Source of the DNA: Brachycybe producta
Taxonomy: Eukaryota > Arthropoda > Diplopoda > Playtdesmida > Andrognathidae
Assembly (NCBI GenBank): GCA_036925085.1
Contig: JAUPFP010000066.1
Span: 186,001-250,000, forward strand
Length of the DNA stretch: 64,000 bases
Direction: 5' to 3'
The translations under genes and the position numbers were made by a program. Each line of letters starts with the position of its first letter. Position 1 is the stretch's first letter. The notes under the pieces were generated by a model, which saw only the letters and a program-made list of their open reading frames with translations, made no database searches and was not told the DNA's origin. Positions 21,052 through 31,919 of this stretch are shown piece after piece.

Positions 21052-21360
21052 TTATTGCTTTTGAAAGTTTCTCTTTTTTTTTTTTCTCTCTTGACTTGGC
21101 CACCTTTTAAACAATAATTGAGAGACATCCTCAGACATTGATGGCATTGTGTACCACTTTTTTTTCTTCTTATTCTTTTTCTGACAATAGATTGGGCCAT
21201 AAAAACATTTTAGCACTTTTTTCCCCGCTGTTTTTTTTTCTGGAACTTCTATTTTTTTGTGTGTGGCTTGTTTACGTATTATTGTGGATCTGTGGCTAAC
21301 GTTTAGCTCGCGAGCCACTCTTGAAATTTCAGATAAGTTTTGGGCTTCTTTTGAACTTCT
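21052..21360 (-). other. Possible decayed helix-turn-helix coding trace
   Basis: On the minus strand the frame through 21318 is open upstream to at least 21360 and reads SEISRVARELNVSHRSTIIR, which resembles the helix-turn-helix of transposases and some regulators (compare the general pattern IARELNVSRSTV). Downstream the peptide degenerates into lysine tracts coded by poly-A. It could be an old transposase fragment or chance. Confidence 0.2.
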
Positions 21361-21965
21361 TTTTTAAAAAAAAGTCCTCACATCAGGTGTAACAGGTGGC
21401 TCATTTTGTATAGTAAAGTTGGCCATATTTTTTTTTTGGATGTTTTTGAGTCAAACTTGAAAGCAAATGAAAGGAGGATGGGTTGGGTGGGTTGGGGGAC
21501 TAACTCCTTTCATACACTTTGCAATGTGGCATTTGTATATATTGAAATTCTTCTAATGGAAGAACGTGTCAGCAATGGTGAAATTGTGCCATAAATAGGG
21601 TTTTTTTAGAGCAATTGAGGCATAAATAACAAGAAAAAAGTCTTAACTTTTTTTTTAAGGCAAAGATAGGGTGGTGACTATAGACATGTATATAAAAAGA
21701 GAGATGTTGAGGTGTCGATGTGTTTTTCTGAGAATTATCTTCACTAACAAAAGTTAAACTTCCTGTTTAATAAAATGTAAAAATGTATAAACAATGAGAC
21801 ACAAACAACATAGAGCCAGACAACAACCATCAGAAGAAAATGAAGAAAGTTAGTTCAAAATGAAAAAAACTGTTCTTTATTATAATTGATTTCAATGGTT
21901 TCATCGTTAATTAAGTTTGTTGGACTTTTTTTTTGTGTGTGGGGGGTGGGGATGGGCCAGGGTGA
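21361..21965. other. No gene seen
   Basis: AT-rich with T runs and a short G-rich patch near 21478-21500; no supported features. Confidence 0.45.
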
Positions 21966-21973
21966 ATTACAGG

Positions 21974-22182
21974 AACAGGCAGTTAGAAATCGGGGAGAAC
22001 TTCAATTGGCTCCGCCCGTGTTATGACGACCGGCAACTTCTAATTGGTTTGTTGTGTGGTTGGACGTTGAAAAAGGGCGGAGCATGTGACGTCAGACTAC
22101 ATAACCAACCAATTAGAAGTTGCCGGTCGTCATAACAAAGGGCGGAACCAACTGAAGTTCTCCCCGATTTCTAACTGCCTGT
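21974..22182. repeat. Family A hAT-like MITE, copy 1
   Basis: Starts AACAGGCAGTTAGAAATCGG and ends CCGATTTCTAACTGCCTGT. ATTACAGG flanks both sides (21966-21973 and 22183-22190), a perfect 8-bp target duplication. The arms contain TTGGCTCCGCCC with its inverse, and GACCGGCAACTTCTAATTGG with its inverse. Eight-base duplications are the hallmark of the hAT superfamily. Confidence 0.9.
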
Positions 22183-22190
22183 ATTACAGG

Positions 22191-22966
22191 ATGTTTCAAC
22201 TGAAAAGCTGGCTTGTGTGTGTCAGGCTTTTTTTATCAATACATTCTACGAAATGAAATTGTTTCGCCAACTTTGTGATACCTGAAAATTTGTTACTACA
22301 ACTTTTTATTTTACAACTGCAGTAAAAAATGAACTGCATTCTCTAAAGGTAGAGAAGAAGAAAAAAAAAAGCCAGTAGTGCCCTACACAAAATAAAATAA
22401 AACAAAACAAGAAGTTGTCTTGAAGGTTTCAGGTGTATTAAATCACGGTTGGCAAAGTTTTTTTTCCCCCAAAAGGATGGTATTTACCGGATATTACCAC
22501 GGTATTTTTACCGTTTGAGAATAATGGCTTTTTTCCAGTTTTAGACAAATTCAATTTATAAGCCAATTTTTTTTTTCTTCTAAAATGGGATTGTTATTTC
22601 ACAACTGATTGGCTTTGGAGCCACAGATTGAGATACATTTGATTGATATTGGCATACAAATCCGAGCCCATATTTAGGTTTCGGATAAATAAAATTTCCC
22701 AAAGAAAAAGCTCATTTTTTTAAACAAACTTAACCGTAAATTTCTACTTGTCCGTTTAAAAATAAGTATATTTGGAGAATAAGAAAAGAAGTTCTTGAGG
22801 TTCGTTTAAACAAATGGCTGGCTAAAGACAATTCGAAGAATGTTTTGGTTTTTCTCGTCAATTTTGGAGGACTTTATGCATCCAACGAACTATATCCATC
22901 ACTTTTAAGGAGTTTGCAATAAGGCCTTGTTCACACCATGCAGTATGGGATAAACTAAGGGCCAGG
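22191..22966. other. No gene seen; includes a family III right end
   Basis: About 22590-22672 (GGAGCCACAGATTGAGA to AAATCCGAGCCC) is the right end of a family III element. TACCGG/CCGGTA words near 22490-22515 form a small palindrome. The remainder is AT-rich. Confidence 0.55.
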
Positions 22967-23145
22967 GCTCGGCTTTTTATACAATATCAAGCAAATGTTT
23001 CATCATCTGTGGCCCAAGTGCCAGTTTTGAAATTATCATCATCGTCATCATCATTAATAGAGGAACTGCAATTCTGCTTTTTCTAATCAAAAAGGCTGGT
23101 TAGAGGCTAGATGTCTGGTTACTAACAGTTGTCTATAGTTAGTCT
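22967..23145. repeat. Family III foldback, left half only
   Basis: Begins AGGGCTCGGCTTTTTATAC and AAGCAAATGTTTCATCATCT, passes GGTTAGAGGCTAGATGTCTG, then stops matching. The right half is missing here, although a separate right end lies 300 bp upstream at 22590-22672. Confidence 0.7.
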
Positions 23146-23862
23146 ACACCGTATTAGTTGGTTTCAAGTCAACTTTTATGATGTGGACCACTGGACGGGG
23201 ATGTCAGAAGTCACGCTTATTCGTTCAGTGTGTAGGCCTACTTCACGTAAAATTTTCTAAATACAAGTCAGAAATATATATATTTCTTGTAGAAAATTCT
23301 TTTCTGTTGTTTGTGTCATTCTAATTGAAAGTGAAAGAAAACTTCTGTTGAAGTTAATTGGTGTCAGCAGGAGGCTAGGAGCAGATGCGTGTACATGTAG
23401 CGTTTATAATATATACTGCTTTTTGACAACCAAAAATGTCATAGAGATTTATTAGGAGCTTTGGTATATTTTCTATAAACAGTATTGGAGAGATGGGGGT
23501 GGGGCGAGGGGAGAATCAGTTATTACTTTAGCACTATTTATAGTAATGCTTTAGCACATCTAACACTTGGTGTATAAGCATATGAGTTTGAATTTGTAGT
23601 GCCATATTTTTTAACGCTGTAATGTTGTGCAGCACTTCATGACAATTTTTAACCCAACATCGATTTTGTTATTATATGCCTAATTTACAGGCTGTTATCG
23701 GATTTGATCATGTTGTGAAGTTAATTGAATGAAATCCAAATCTTAATTGTTACATTTCACAAATGAAATTCATATCCAAATCCCAATATTAACAGAAAAC
23801 ATTTTCAAACCCAAAATCCAAATCCAATATTTTTCCTGTTTAATTTTATAATACAAAATAAT
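23146..23862. other. No gene seen
   Basis: AT-rich unique DNA, with no frame or motif I can support. Confidence 0.45.
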
Positions 23863-24099
23863 GAGGTGGGACGAATCCCAAATTTTCTCGAATCTGAATC
23901 CTAAAAGGTACCCGAATCTCTCGAATCCTTCTTATAAGAATCCTATATTATTCATTAAGAAGATACAATGGAGTTAAAAACTAATTTTACTAAAATTTTT
24001 AACAGGTTTTTTCGAAAGATTCGAAAAAAGCCGCGAAGGTTCGAGTTTTCGAATCTCGAATATTTTCAAGATTCGCGGGATTCGAATGTCCCCATCCCT
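23863..24099. repeat. Family IV element, copy 3, internally deleted
   Basis: Both ends are present (GAGGTGGGACGAATCCCAAA and ATTCGAATGTCCCCATCCCT). The AT-rich core and the GGTCGCCACAAGGTG phrase are missing, so GAAGATACAA joins directly to TGGAGTTAAAAACTAATTTT. Confidence 0.8.
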
Positions 24100-24483
24100 G
24101 CAAAATATTATTGAATGGTCCTTTGTAGTAATGAACAAACAATATGACGACATTTATTTTGTTGAAATATTTCATTAAATTTGTGAAATGTATTGAAAAA
24201 TAATGTAAAAAATGAATTTGAAATCCATAAAATAAAACTAAGATAATTGCACCAGTTTACATTAACTTTATATACTAATGGTATATAAATCACATAATGT
24301 GGCTAATGATTGTAGAATAATTAGACATAGTGTTTGAACATTAAAGAAAATTTCATTTATTTAAAAATGATTGAAGAAAATGAAACAGATTCCAAAAACT
24401 TTAAACAAAAAAATTCACGCAAATGGTAAAATTAAACATGTTTAAAATGCTCCTAGGAACCAATTACAATCACCATAAAATAG
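24100..24483. other. No gene seen
   Basis: Very AT-rich spacer leading into the minisatellite. Confidence 0.45.
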
Positions 24484-25182
24484 CTACACACAGCTTCACA
24501 TTAAAATAGCTACTTACAGCATTGAATAGCAACTTGCAACATTAAATTACAACTTACATCATTAAATAGCAACTTACAGCATTGAATAGCAACTTGCATC
24601 ATAAACTAGAAACTTTCAGCATTGAATAGCAACTTGCAGCGTTGAATAGCAACTTGAATCGTTGAATAGCAGCTTGCAGCGTTGAATAGCAGCTTGCAGC
24701 GTTGAATAGCAGCTTGCAGCGTTGAATAGCAGCTTGCAGCGTTGAATAGCAGCTTGCAGCGTTGAATAGCAGCTTGCAGCGTTGAATAGCAGCTTGCAGC
24801 GTTGAATGGCAACTTGCCGCATTGAATGGCAACTTGCCGCATTGAATGGCAACTTGCCGCATTGAATGGCAACTTGCCGCATTGAATGGCAACTTCTCGC
24901 ATTGAATGGCAACTTGCCGCATTGAATGGCAACTTGCCGCATTGAATGGCAACTTGCCGCATTGAATGGCAACTTGCCGCATTGGATGGCAACTTGCCGC
25001 ATTGGATAGCAACTTACAGCATTGACTAGCAACTTACAGCATTGAATAGCGACTTACAGCATTAAATAACAACTTGCAGCGTAAATTAGCAACTTAGAGC
25101 TTTATATAACAACTTATAGCTTTATATAACTTAATACGCATTAAATAGCAACTTAAGGTATTAAATTGCAACATATAGCAGG
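24484..25182. repeat. 20-bp minisatellite, about 34 copies
   Basis: Unit ATTGAATGGCAACTTGCCGC or GTTGAATAGCAGCTTGCAGC. Two homogeneous blocks sit in the middle: the GCAGC type at about 24640-24805 and the GCCGC type at about 24806-24990. Diverged copies taper off on both sides, as expected for an array that expands from its centre. Since 20 is not a multiple of 3, each minus frame reads all three phases in turn without stops; the 128-138 codon frames are artefacts. Confidence 0.95.
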
Positions 25183-25730
25183 ACATCCCTAACTTCCAGC
25201 ATGAACACATGACAACTTTTATAACAATCATTCAAACTTAACTGAAAAAAAAATATATATAAACGGTGAAATGAAACAGGAAAAAGTTGCTGTTGCCATT
25301 TCGTGACAATTAGCAGTTTTTATTTCCTGACACAAACTGTAGAATTTGCACAAGCTTCCTTTTGATAATTATCTATTTTTATAACCGTTTTTTTTAGAAT
25401 TTTCGTTTTGCTAATTATGTGGGTTTTAAATGTGCTTTAATAGTAAAAGATCAAAATGTGAATAAGAGATCTTCTAAATGTCATATTCAGCAATTTGTAT
25501 TCAAAAATAAATATCATGATAAAGTTGATAACTAAACTGGCATTGGTTAAAGTAGCTTTAACAGCACAATCATAAATTATGTATTTTTTTCTACTTCCGA
25601 TCGATATTATGATTGTTTTCTTTTTCAACCTTGCACGTTATATATCCAGTTATAGAAATTATTGATTTTAGAAACGAATTATTTTAATTATTCAGACTGG
25701 GTCGTTAATATCAGACAAATATATCATTTT
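25183..25730. other. No gene seen
   Basis: AT-rich, no supported features. Confidence 0.45.
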
Positions 25731-26046
25731 AGGGGTCAATCAAGTTGGCCCTCCCCCAAACAAAAAAAAATGGGGGCCCAACCATACCGACCCTATTCGT
25801 TAGTGCTACGGTAGTGCTGCAAAAAATTTCGTTAGTGTTATTTCCGGCGAAAAGTTATTTAGATTTTTTTCTTGGGGGGGGGGGGGACAGCTTGACGTCA
25901 AGTTGTCTCTCCTCCCTAATTATCTGCTAAACCGGAAGTATAATTAGCACATTTTTTTGCAGTATTAACCTGCACTAACGAATTGGGTCTGGTTGGTTGG
26001 GCCCCTCATTCTGGCGGAGGGGGGTGGGGGCAAATTGATTGACCTT
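25731..26046. repeat. Foldback element with G/C-run arms
   Basis: AGGGGTCAATCAAGTTGGCC on the left is mirrored by GGGGCAAATTGATTGACCTT on the right. Inside, CGTTAGTGCTACGGTAGTGC and GCACTAACGAATTGGG mirror each other, as do TTTCCGGC and the AAACCGGAAG block. A run of 12 G occurs near 25876-25887. Confidence 0.75.
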
Positions 26047-26060
26047 CTTTTTAATTATAA

Positions 26061-26505
26061 AGGCCGATCCACACCTAGTGGACAAAACAGAAACTCAAGT
26101 GTTTCGAGACAAAGCATTCGAAAACATTTCTAAGACTTTTGTATTTTATTTTTGTTTTGTCTGTACAATTTCACAAACTATTCCATGTGTTGGCTTAAGT
26201 TGATAAACATCAAAATGTTTGTGTTTTGTCTCTGTATTACGCAACATTTTGTCAACTCTTTGTCTGTGCAGTGTGGCCAGTTAGTATTAAAACAACAAGA
26301 GAAAAACAGTGAAATAAAACACTTCAAAGCAACACTAAAGACTTTTGTGCACATCTATGTGGACAGTTGTGCTTTTTGCCTTGAGCACTGCTGGCGGTTG
26401 TTTCAGTTTTGTTTTGTTTTCAAAATTGTTCTATCTGGCATTTTTGTTGTGTTTTTGTCTCAAACTTAAGTTGCACTTTTGTCCGCTGGATATGGACCCG
26501 GCCTA
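26061..26505. repeat. Family VII foldback, copy 1
   Basis: Ends AGGCCGATCCACACCTAGTGG and CCGCTGGATATGGACCCGGCCT are inverted. Shares long blocks with the next copy, such as GAAACTCAAGTGTTTCGAGA and TTCACAAACTATTCCATGTG. The 105-codon frame inside is matched by a similar frame at the same place in copy 2, which is explained by repeat homology rather than selection on a protein. Confidence 0.75.
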
Positions 26506-26521
26506 AGACTTTTGGAACGCA

Positions 26522-27020
26522 AAGGCCGATCCAGATCAAACTGATAAAATAAAAACAAAACAGAAACTCAAGTGTTTCGAGACAAATTGGCGGCAATTCT
26601 AAAACATTTCTAAGACTTTTTTGTTTTGTTTTGTCTGTACAATTTCACAAACTATTCCATGTGTCAGCTTAAGTTGATAAACGTAAAAAAGTTTGTGTTT
26701 TGTCGCAATACTACGCAACATTTTGTCAACAGACAGTTGACAAAATGTTGCGCTTTGTATTTAAAGCAACAACAAAACAGTTGCATAATTTACGTAGGAC
26801 TGAGCTCTATAGAAACAAAAACAAAACAAAAAACAATTTGTTTGTGTTGCACAAACAAATTGTTTTTTGTTTTTGTTGTTATGGCTGTGTCACAAATTTG
26901 TTGTGGTTTCGTCTTTAGTACTGCTGACAGTTGTTTTAGGTTTGTTTCGTTTTCAAATTTGTTGTGTTGTTGTCTCGAACTCATGTTGCACTTTTGTCTG
27001 CTTGATGTGGATCGGGCATT
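26522..27020. repeat. Family VII foldback, copy 2, in tandem with copy 1
   Basis: Ends AAGGCCGATCCAGATCAAAC and GATGTGGATCGGGCATT. Two strong inner palindromes occur: CAACATTTTGTCAAC followed by GTTGACAAAATGTTG near 26717-26752, and a near-perfect AACAAATTGTTTTTTGTTTT palindrome near 26818-26880. The overlapping open frames on both strands are by-products of the palindromes. Confidence 0.75.
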
Positions 27021-27577
27021 ACCAATAGTATCTGATACAGTTTTTAACTGGTTACTTTTTTAAATTTTATTTTATAGATTGCGTTCTGGTTTGTGACACT
27101 GTGCAAGTAGGAGTGCAGTAGGAGTACAGATGCAGTAACGACACAGGTATGACAAAACAAAATCCACATTTTATATAACAATTAAATATTCAACATTATT
27201 AAATACATACTGTATATAATTATTTAAAATAGAATGCAGCCTTTTAGCTCTAAAAGCGTCCAAAACCCCACCCTATTATCAGCACGTGACAAACTTAACC
27301 CAGAACATAATACAAGTGAAGAGAGCACGTGTAGAAATAGCGAACCAATTAAAGTTGCCACGTGAAAAAAAAGGAAGAAGATGAGTTAATAGTTGAAGAA
27401 GTGTCAATACATTTCTATTGGGAGGAGGGCTAGTGGCGCCATCTAATGCTACATGCAAAAAATAAATGATTTACTTGCATTCTTAAGTAATAGTCGGTTT
27501 TCTTTCGTGCAGATTGCACGACGAGTTTACTGTTAATACAAATAGTAACATACATGTAGTTGATAATTAGGTATCAA
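27021..27577. other. No gene seen
   Basis: Contains AGTAGGAGTGCAGTAGGAGT near 27106 and otherwise unremarkable AT-rich DNA. Confidence 0.45.
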
Positions 27578-27882
27578 GACACTTCACCGAAAGTTATTCA
27601 CCTAAAAGACCATTCACCTAAACCTTTTCACCTAATGAACATTCACCTAAAGGAAGTTCTTCTAATACATTTTCATCTAAAAACATTTAACAAAATACTA
27701 TTTTACCTCAATTTGTTCACCTAAAGTATATTTCACTCCAAACATTTTCCACCTAAACCATTTCACCTCAACAAATTTGTTTAAATAGACCATTCACCTA
27801 AAATCTGTTTGACATCGAAAGATTTTTAGTAATTGTTTAGATGAATAGTCTTTTAGGTGAACAACTTTAGATGGAAGTGTCC
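27578..27882. repeat. Foldback made of TTCACCTAAA words
   Basis: GACACTTCACCGAAAGTTAT at the left is mirrored by TAGATGGAAGTGTC at the right. The body repeats CATTCACCTAAA and close variants every 18-22 bases about 12 times, then shows the inverse TTTTAGGTGAA. It is both a tandem word array and a foldback. Confidence 0.8.
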
Positions 27883-27994
27883 TAAAACCAACAGTTATAG
27901 TCCAAATATTCCCCCCAAAAACATCTACGGAGCTTAGCATTGTCCACTGTGCAGTGCAGTGAGGTCAAATACAAAATAAATACCTATTCAGTCA
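27883..27994. other. Spacer, no feature seen
   Basis: Short unique DNA between two repeats. Confidence 0.4.
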
Positions 27995-28002
27995 CCTTAA
28001 GA

Positions 28003-28209
28003 AACAGGCAATTAGAAAGCGGGACAAACAGAAGTTGGCTCCGCCCCTTTTTATGATGACCGGCTTTTTCTAATTGGTTTGTTGTGTGGTTCGACGTTGA
28101 AAAGGGCGGAGCATGTGACGTCAGACTACATAACCAACCAATTAGAAGTTGCATTCGTCATAAAAAGGGCGGAGCCAACTCCTGTTTGTCGCGATTTCTA
28201 ATTGCCTGT
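28003..28209. repeat. Family A hAT-like MITE, copy 2
   Basis: Starts AACAGGCAATTAGAAAGCGG and ends CGATTTCTAATTGCCTGT. CCTTAAGA flanks both sides (27995-28002 and 28210-28217), a perfect 8-bp target duplication. Confidence 0.92.
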
Positions 28210-28217
28210 CCTTAAGA

Positions 28218-28860
28218 GACCTAAAAGGTCAACCCATGAGTCATCGTTGGCTCCTTCCTATCTGGAGAATGAGTTTTCTTAATATGCATTACGAGGTATG
28301 TTTTTTTTTTGTTTTGCATTCGCGGCCCTGAAGCCAATTTCTGTTCTTAATATTATAATAGTAGGTTAGAGGTATCTTTTAAAGATCTAGTGATTAATTT
28401 TAAACGGTTTATTTTTTAATGACAAAATTGTTACATGTTTATTACGAGGTTTTCATTTCTTTCAAATCTTGTTTTTCAACTCTCGAGGGCTATAAATTTC
28501 ATTTTTTTTTCTCTCTCTCTCTACTTCTTCAGTTTAGTTTTTGTTGGTAGTTTTTTTCTTCTTTTAACTGCCATCTATTTTGTTAAAAAAAATTTCTCTT
28601 GTTTGTCATTGTTTTGTCCAATTGAGCCAGTCAGTTGTATCACTTGACCACTCCTTTGTTGGTCATTCATTTCTGAGAGTTTCAAATTTGGTTTTTTTTT
28701 GTTTTGTTTTTTTCTCTTTTCTCAAATCATTTTTCTTTATTTTTTTCTGTTCAATCTTGATTGAGATTCTATTTTTTTTTTCACCTGTTCTTTTTAAAAA
28801 GGCTCATTCTCATGCACATTCATTCACTCTCATGCAACTAAAACACCTTACCAAAATTTT
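28218..28860. other. No gene seen; T-rich
   Basis: Long T and CT runs. The hydrophobic 70- and 95-codon frames here come from poly-T (phenylalanine) and are not supported. Confidence 0.5.
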
Positions 28861-29025
28861 TAATTAACTGTAGTTACTTCACCAAGATTCTAATTAACGG
28901 CAGTTACTTAACCAAGATTATAATTAACGGCAGTTACTTAACCAAGATTATAATTAACTGTAGTTACTTAACGAAGATTATAATTAACTGCAATTACTTA
29001 ACCAAGATTATAATTTTCCGCAGTT
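28861..29025. repeat. 30-bp minisatellite, about 5.5 copies
   Basis: Unit TAATTAACGGCAGTTACTTA followed by ACCAAGATTA. Units start at 28861, 28891, 28921, 28951 and 28981, with a partial at 29011. Each full unit differs from the commonest form at only a few positions. Confidence 0.9.
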
Positions 29026-29704
29026 AAATTAGGAGGTGTACTTTGTTGTGTTTTTTTTTTTTTGGAATCTTGCTTAGCTTTTTAAGATGTTTGTTATAAA
29101 ATGGCTGTATTCTGTAAGTCCTGCTATTATTATTAGAGAAGCTAGTGAAGCTGGCAGTCAGCATAATGCTGCGATCTCAATGCAACAAACCTAGGTGTTC
29201 TCTCAAATGCATCTTTGGTCTGGGTGGGCCTAGTTTCCAATTTAATTAACTCCCCCCTCTACCCTCCCCACTTTACTCTCCCACCTTCCCTCTACCTCAG
29301 GTAAAACAAGAAATGGTGAAAAAAAATTACTTCTTTCAAAGTTCTCTCTCTCTCTCCCCACTTCCTTAGACCCCCTGAAGCAATTCATTTTTCATAATTA
29401 AAATTATTGAATGGTTTGACTCCTCCTAAAGCTGTCATAAGTTTTTTTTTGTTTTTAACAAGTTTGCTTCAATTTTTTGTTGTTCTACTAGTAAGATAAG
29501 AAGGAGGCGTCTTTAATGATATTCAATTTAGGTGATTCAGAAAATGGCAAAAAAAGGGGGCTTATATGTACTGTGGGCCAATCATATAATAGGTAGGGCC
29601 AGTGTTCAAAATCATGGTGGTTCGCCTATGTTAGGCCCAAATTTAAGAGAAGGGAGGCTTTGATCAGAAACTTCATCTTTTGAGGCAGCTGGACAGGATT
29701 CTAA
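29026..29704. other. No gene seen
   Basis: Poly-T, C-rich (CTCCC) and CT patches. A short frame ending near 29194 looks exon-like but was not accepted. Confidence 0.4.
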
Positions 29705-29786
29705 AGCCCCTATCACACTAGCAACTTTTGATGCAATTCAACTTGTAGTGCAACTTGTGATGTGACTTGTAACTAGAACTGTACAC
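29705..29786. repeat. Left end of a family VIII foldback
   Basis: Starts AAAGCCCCTATCACACTAGC and continues AACTTGTGATGTGACTTG, matching the left arm of the complete element at 62826-63413. It abuts the reverse transcriptase fragment, so one of the two truncated the other. Confidence 0.75.
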
Positions 29787-30090
29787 TATCTCGCTGCCCT
29801 ACGCTGGACCATTTCCACTGCATGAGTTAACGCTACATGCAGAGTGGGGATTCCACACACTACAGCAATACTCAAGATGAGGTCGAATCAGCACATTGTA
29901 AGCCACAATTTTAACTTGCTCAGGGCAAGTACCCAATGATTGTTGACAAAAACAAAGCATTTGCATTGCCTTGCTAGTGACATTATCAACATGCTGCTTC
30001 CAAGACAGATTGCTTGTCAATGTAACCCCCAAGTATTTTTAAGAATTAACATTCTGAAGTAGTTTGTTATTCAAAACATAAGGAAAAAAA
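29787..30090 (-). pseudogene. Fragment of a non-LTR retrotransposon reverse transcriptase (C-terminal end)
   Basis: The minus strand encodes LGVTLTSNLSWKQHVDNVTS, followed by a LGTCPEQVK..AYNVLIRPHLEY segment and CCSVWNPHS. This is the typical C-terminal region after the reverse transcriptase palm in animal LINE-type elements (jockey/CR1-like). Upstream, in frame but after a TAA, LLQNVNS precedes KYLG. Downstream a frameshift leads to VEMVQRRAAR and a stop. At least one stop and one frameshift make it dead. The catalytic residues are not included. It ends at the family VIII fragment. Confidence 0.85.
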
Positions 30091-30218
30091 AAGTCAATGG
30101 ATTTCTACCCCATGTTACCCTCATAAAGTATCTAATTGTATAATTAGTTGCATTTTTAGTTGGCTGTTTTTCTGTGTATGAGAACCTTCTAGGCCTTAGG
30201 CTCTGGCTATAGCTCCAT

Positions 30219-30650
30219 TTGACAGTCGTTGGTGGTAGCTGGTGCTCCATTTGATTTTGGCCAATAGGAACGCAGTATTTTATTTTTGCAGCGTATTAAA
30301 ACCAGCTCTTCAGAATCAATAGTATTCTAAACAGAATACTAAAGCTGTTTTTCGCTTTTTTGTTGTAAAAATAAAAAAAAGAAATTAGTGCATTTCAAAT
30401 ATAATGATAAAAATGGATACAAAATGATAATAAAAAGAACACATTTAAAAAAAATTATGTTATCAATATTTCATCAAACCTTGGATGAAGAGTCCTTCTC
30501 CATCATCAAACCAAATTAATTCGTCCATGGATATCGATAAAGCATGGCATTCACAGCTACTTTTATTAGGGGCGGCGGGGGGGGGGCATACTGCGTTCCT
30601 ATTGGCCAAAATCATATCGACCAAAGCTAGCGCCAACAACCGCTTTTTAA
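30219..30650. repeat. Foldback element, about 430 bp
   Basis: GTTGGTGGTAGCTGGTGCTC and TTTTGGCCAATAGGAACGCA on the left are mirrored by TGCGTTCCTATTGGCCAAAA and AAAGCTAGCGCCAACAACCG on the right. The middle is AT-rich. Confidence 0.75.
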
Positions 30651-31610
30651 AATTTCATTCAACTTTTTGTTTTATCAATTTTTTTATACAAACAAAATTA
30701 GTTTTCAATTTGCATATAGCAATTGCTATATACAGTTGTCACAATTGTGATATCTCCACCTGTGTCTACTGACTATAATTTTATCATATTTTTTTATGTA
30801 TTTTTGCACAAATAAATGGATTTATTTTGTGGATGAGAAGAAATATTGAAGGGGAAAGGGGTGGGGTTTGTGAAGAAGGTAAAAATGGGTTTGGGTAGGT
30901 GACGAAAACAAAAACAACGAAAAAAAAAAAAAAAAAAAATGAGCCCAGGTGGAGATTTTTGAAGCTTTTTTTCTAACGTAAACCTTAGCTAATTTTCTGA
31001 GGGTGTGTGTTTTAGAAAATTGCATCTCTCTCACCATCTGGATACATTTTTCACAACATATCGATTTTAAACCTACTCTATCTTCTCTCTCTCTCTCTCT
31101 TTCTTTCTGTATTTTTTTTATATAGATATATATCGTGTTTCTCTAATGCATTTTTTTTTCATCTTTTTTTTTTTTCTTTCATTTTTCTACTTTTTCAAAT
31201 GGATGAATGATATTATATTGAATAAAGTAAAAATAGGTTACTGTTTGGCCGTGGAAAGGTTTTCTTATGTGTGTATTTCCTCTTTCTGGGTGTTCTTTCT
31301 ATTGTGTGTGTGTGTGTGTTCTTATATGTCTGCGTGTTAAAAAAAATATAACCTTGCTCCCACCCCCACCCCCCCCCCCCCACCCGCCCATTGGCTTTAG
31401 GCCGCTTCACACCAAAAGGTGCATAATGGGATGATATTGTTCTGGCCAACCTTAGACTATTATCTGGTAACTTCATATCTTTTCCATATTAAGGCGTTGC
31501 ATGACTGCTCTAAGGCGGAAGTGCTGACGGAAGCGAGGCCAGCTCCGTCTGGTGGTATATTATCTGTATGTAAAATCTTTGCCCAAAGTCTCTTGTGTTG
31601 TTTTTTCTTA
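30651..31610. other. No gene seen; simple sequence
   Basis: Contains a poly-A run near 30921-30940, CT tracts near 31083-31105, a GT tract near 31303-31318 and a C-run near 31371-31381. Around 31494-31555 GC content rises (GACTGCTCTAAGGCGGAAGT), but I could not support an exon. Confidence 0.45.
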
Positions 31611-31919
31611 AAGGCCTTCCTAGAGCTCAACAAATTATTTCTAAAAAATATTTCTGAAATGAAAACTAAGAGTTCTATTCCTAATGTTTTCCCTAAAGCT
31701 CAACAACAACCTCTAAAATGAAAATTCTGAAATTATAAACGCCATCTAGTGAAATTATGTGGTCGGCCATCTTGGATAAGAATTTTGCAATGCATTTTCA
31801 AATGGTCACACTGCCACAGTGGTACCAGTTTTTAGAGTTTCCTCTTTTCAGGTTTTTAGAAGGAAAAAGTTCTAAAATCCATCATTTCAGAAGGTTTTAT
31901 TGAGCTCTAGGAAGGCCTT
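31611..31919. repeat. Foldback with AAGGCCTTCCTAGAGCTCAA termini
   Basis: AAGGCCTTCCTAGAGCTCAA at the left is exactly mirrored, apart from one base, by TTGAGCTCTAGGAAGGCCTT at the right. Same family as the longer degenerate block at 1310-2120. Confidence 0.8.

Noticed and set aside
24599-25032. Three overlapping minus-strand frames of 128-138 codons
   Set aside because: A 20-bp repeat without stops opens all three frames of one strand; no gene evidence.
24484-25182. CRISPR-like array
   Set aside because: Units are directly adjacent with no unique spacers, and the DNA is eukaryotic.
26152-27063. Pair of similar hydrophobic proteins (105 and 145 codons)
   Set aside because: They lie at matching positions in two copies of a foldback repeat; similarity is explained by the repeat.
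29100-29194. Possible terminal exon ending EASEAGSQHNAAISMQQT-stop
   Set aside because: Acceptor is weak, the frame is short and no upstream exon was found.
31494-31555. GC-richer stretch resembling an exon (ALHDCSKAEVLTEARPAPSG)
   Set aside because: No donor site at a sensible place and it sits next to foldback ends.
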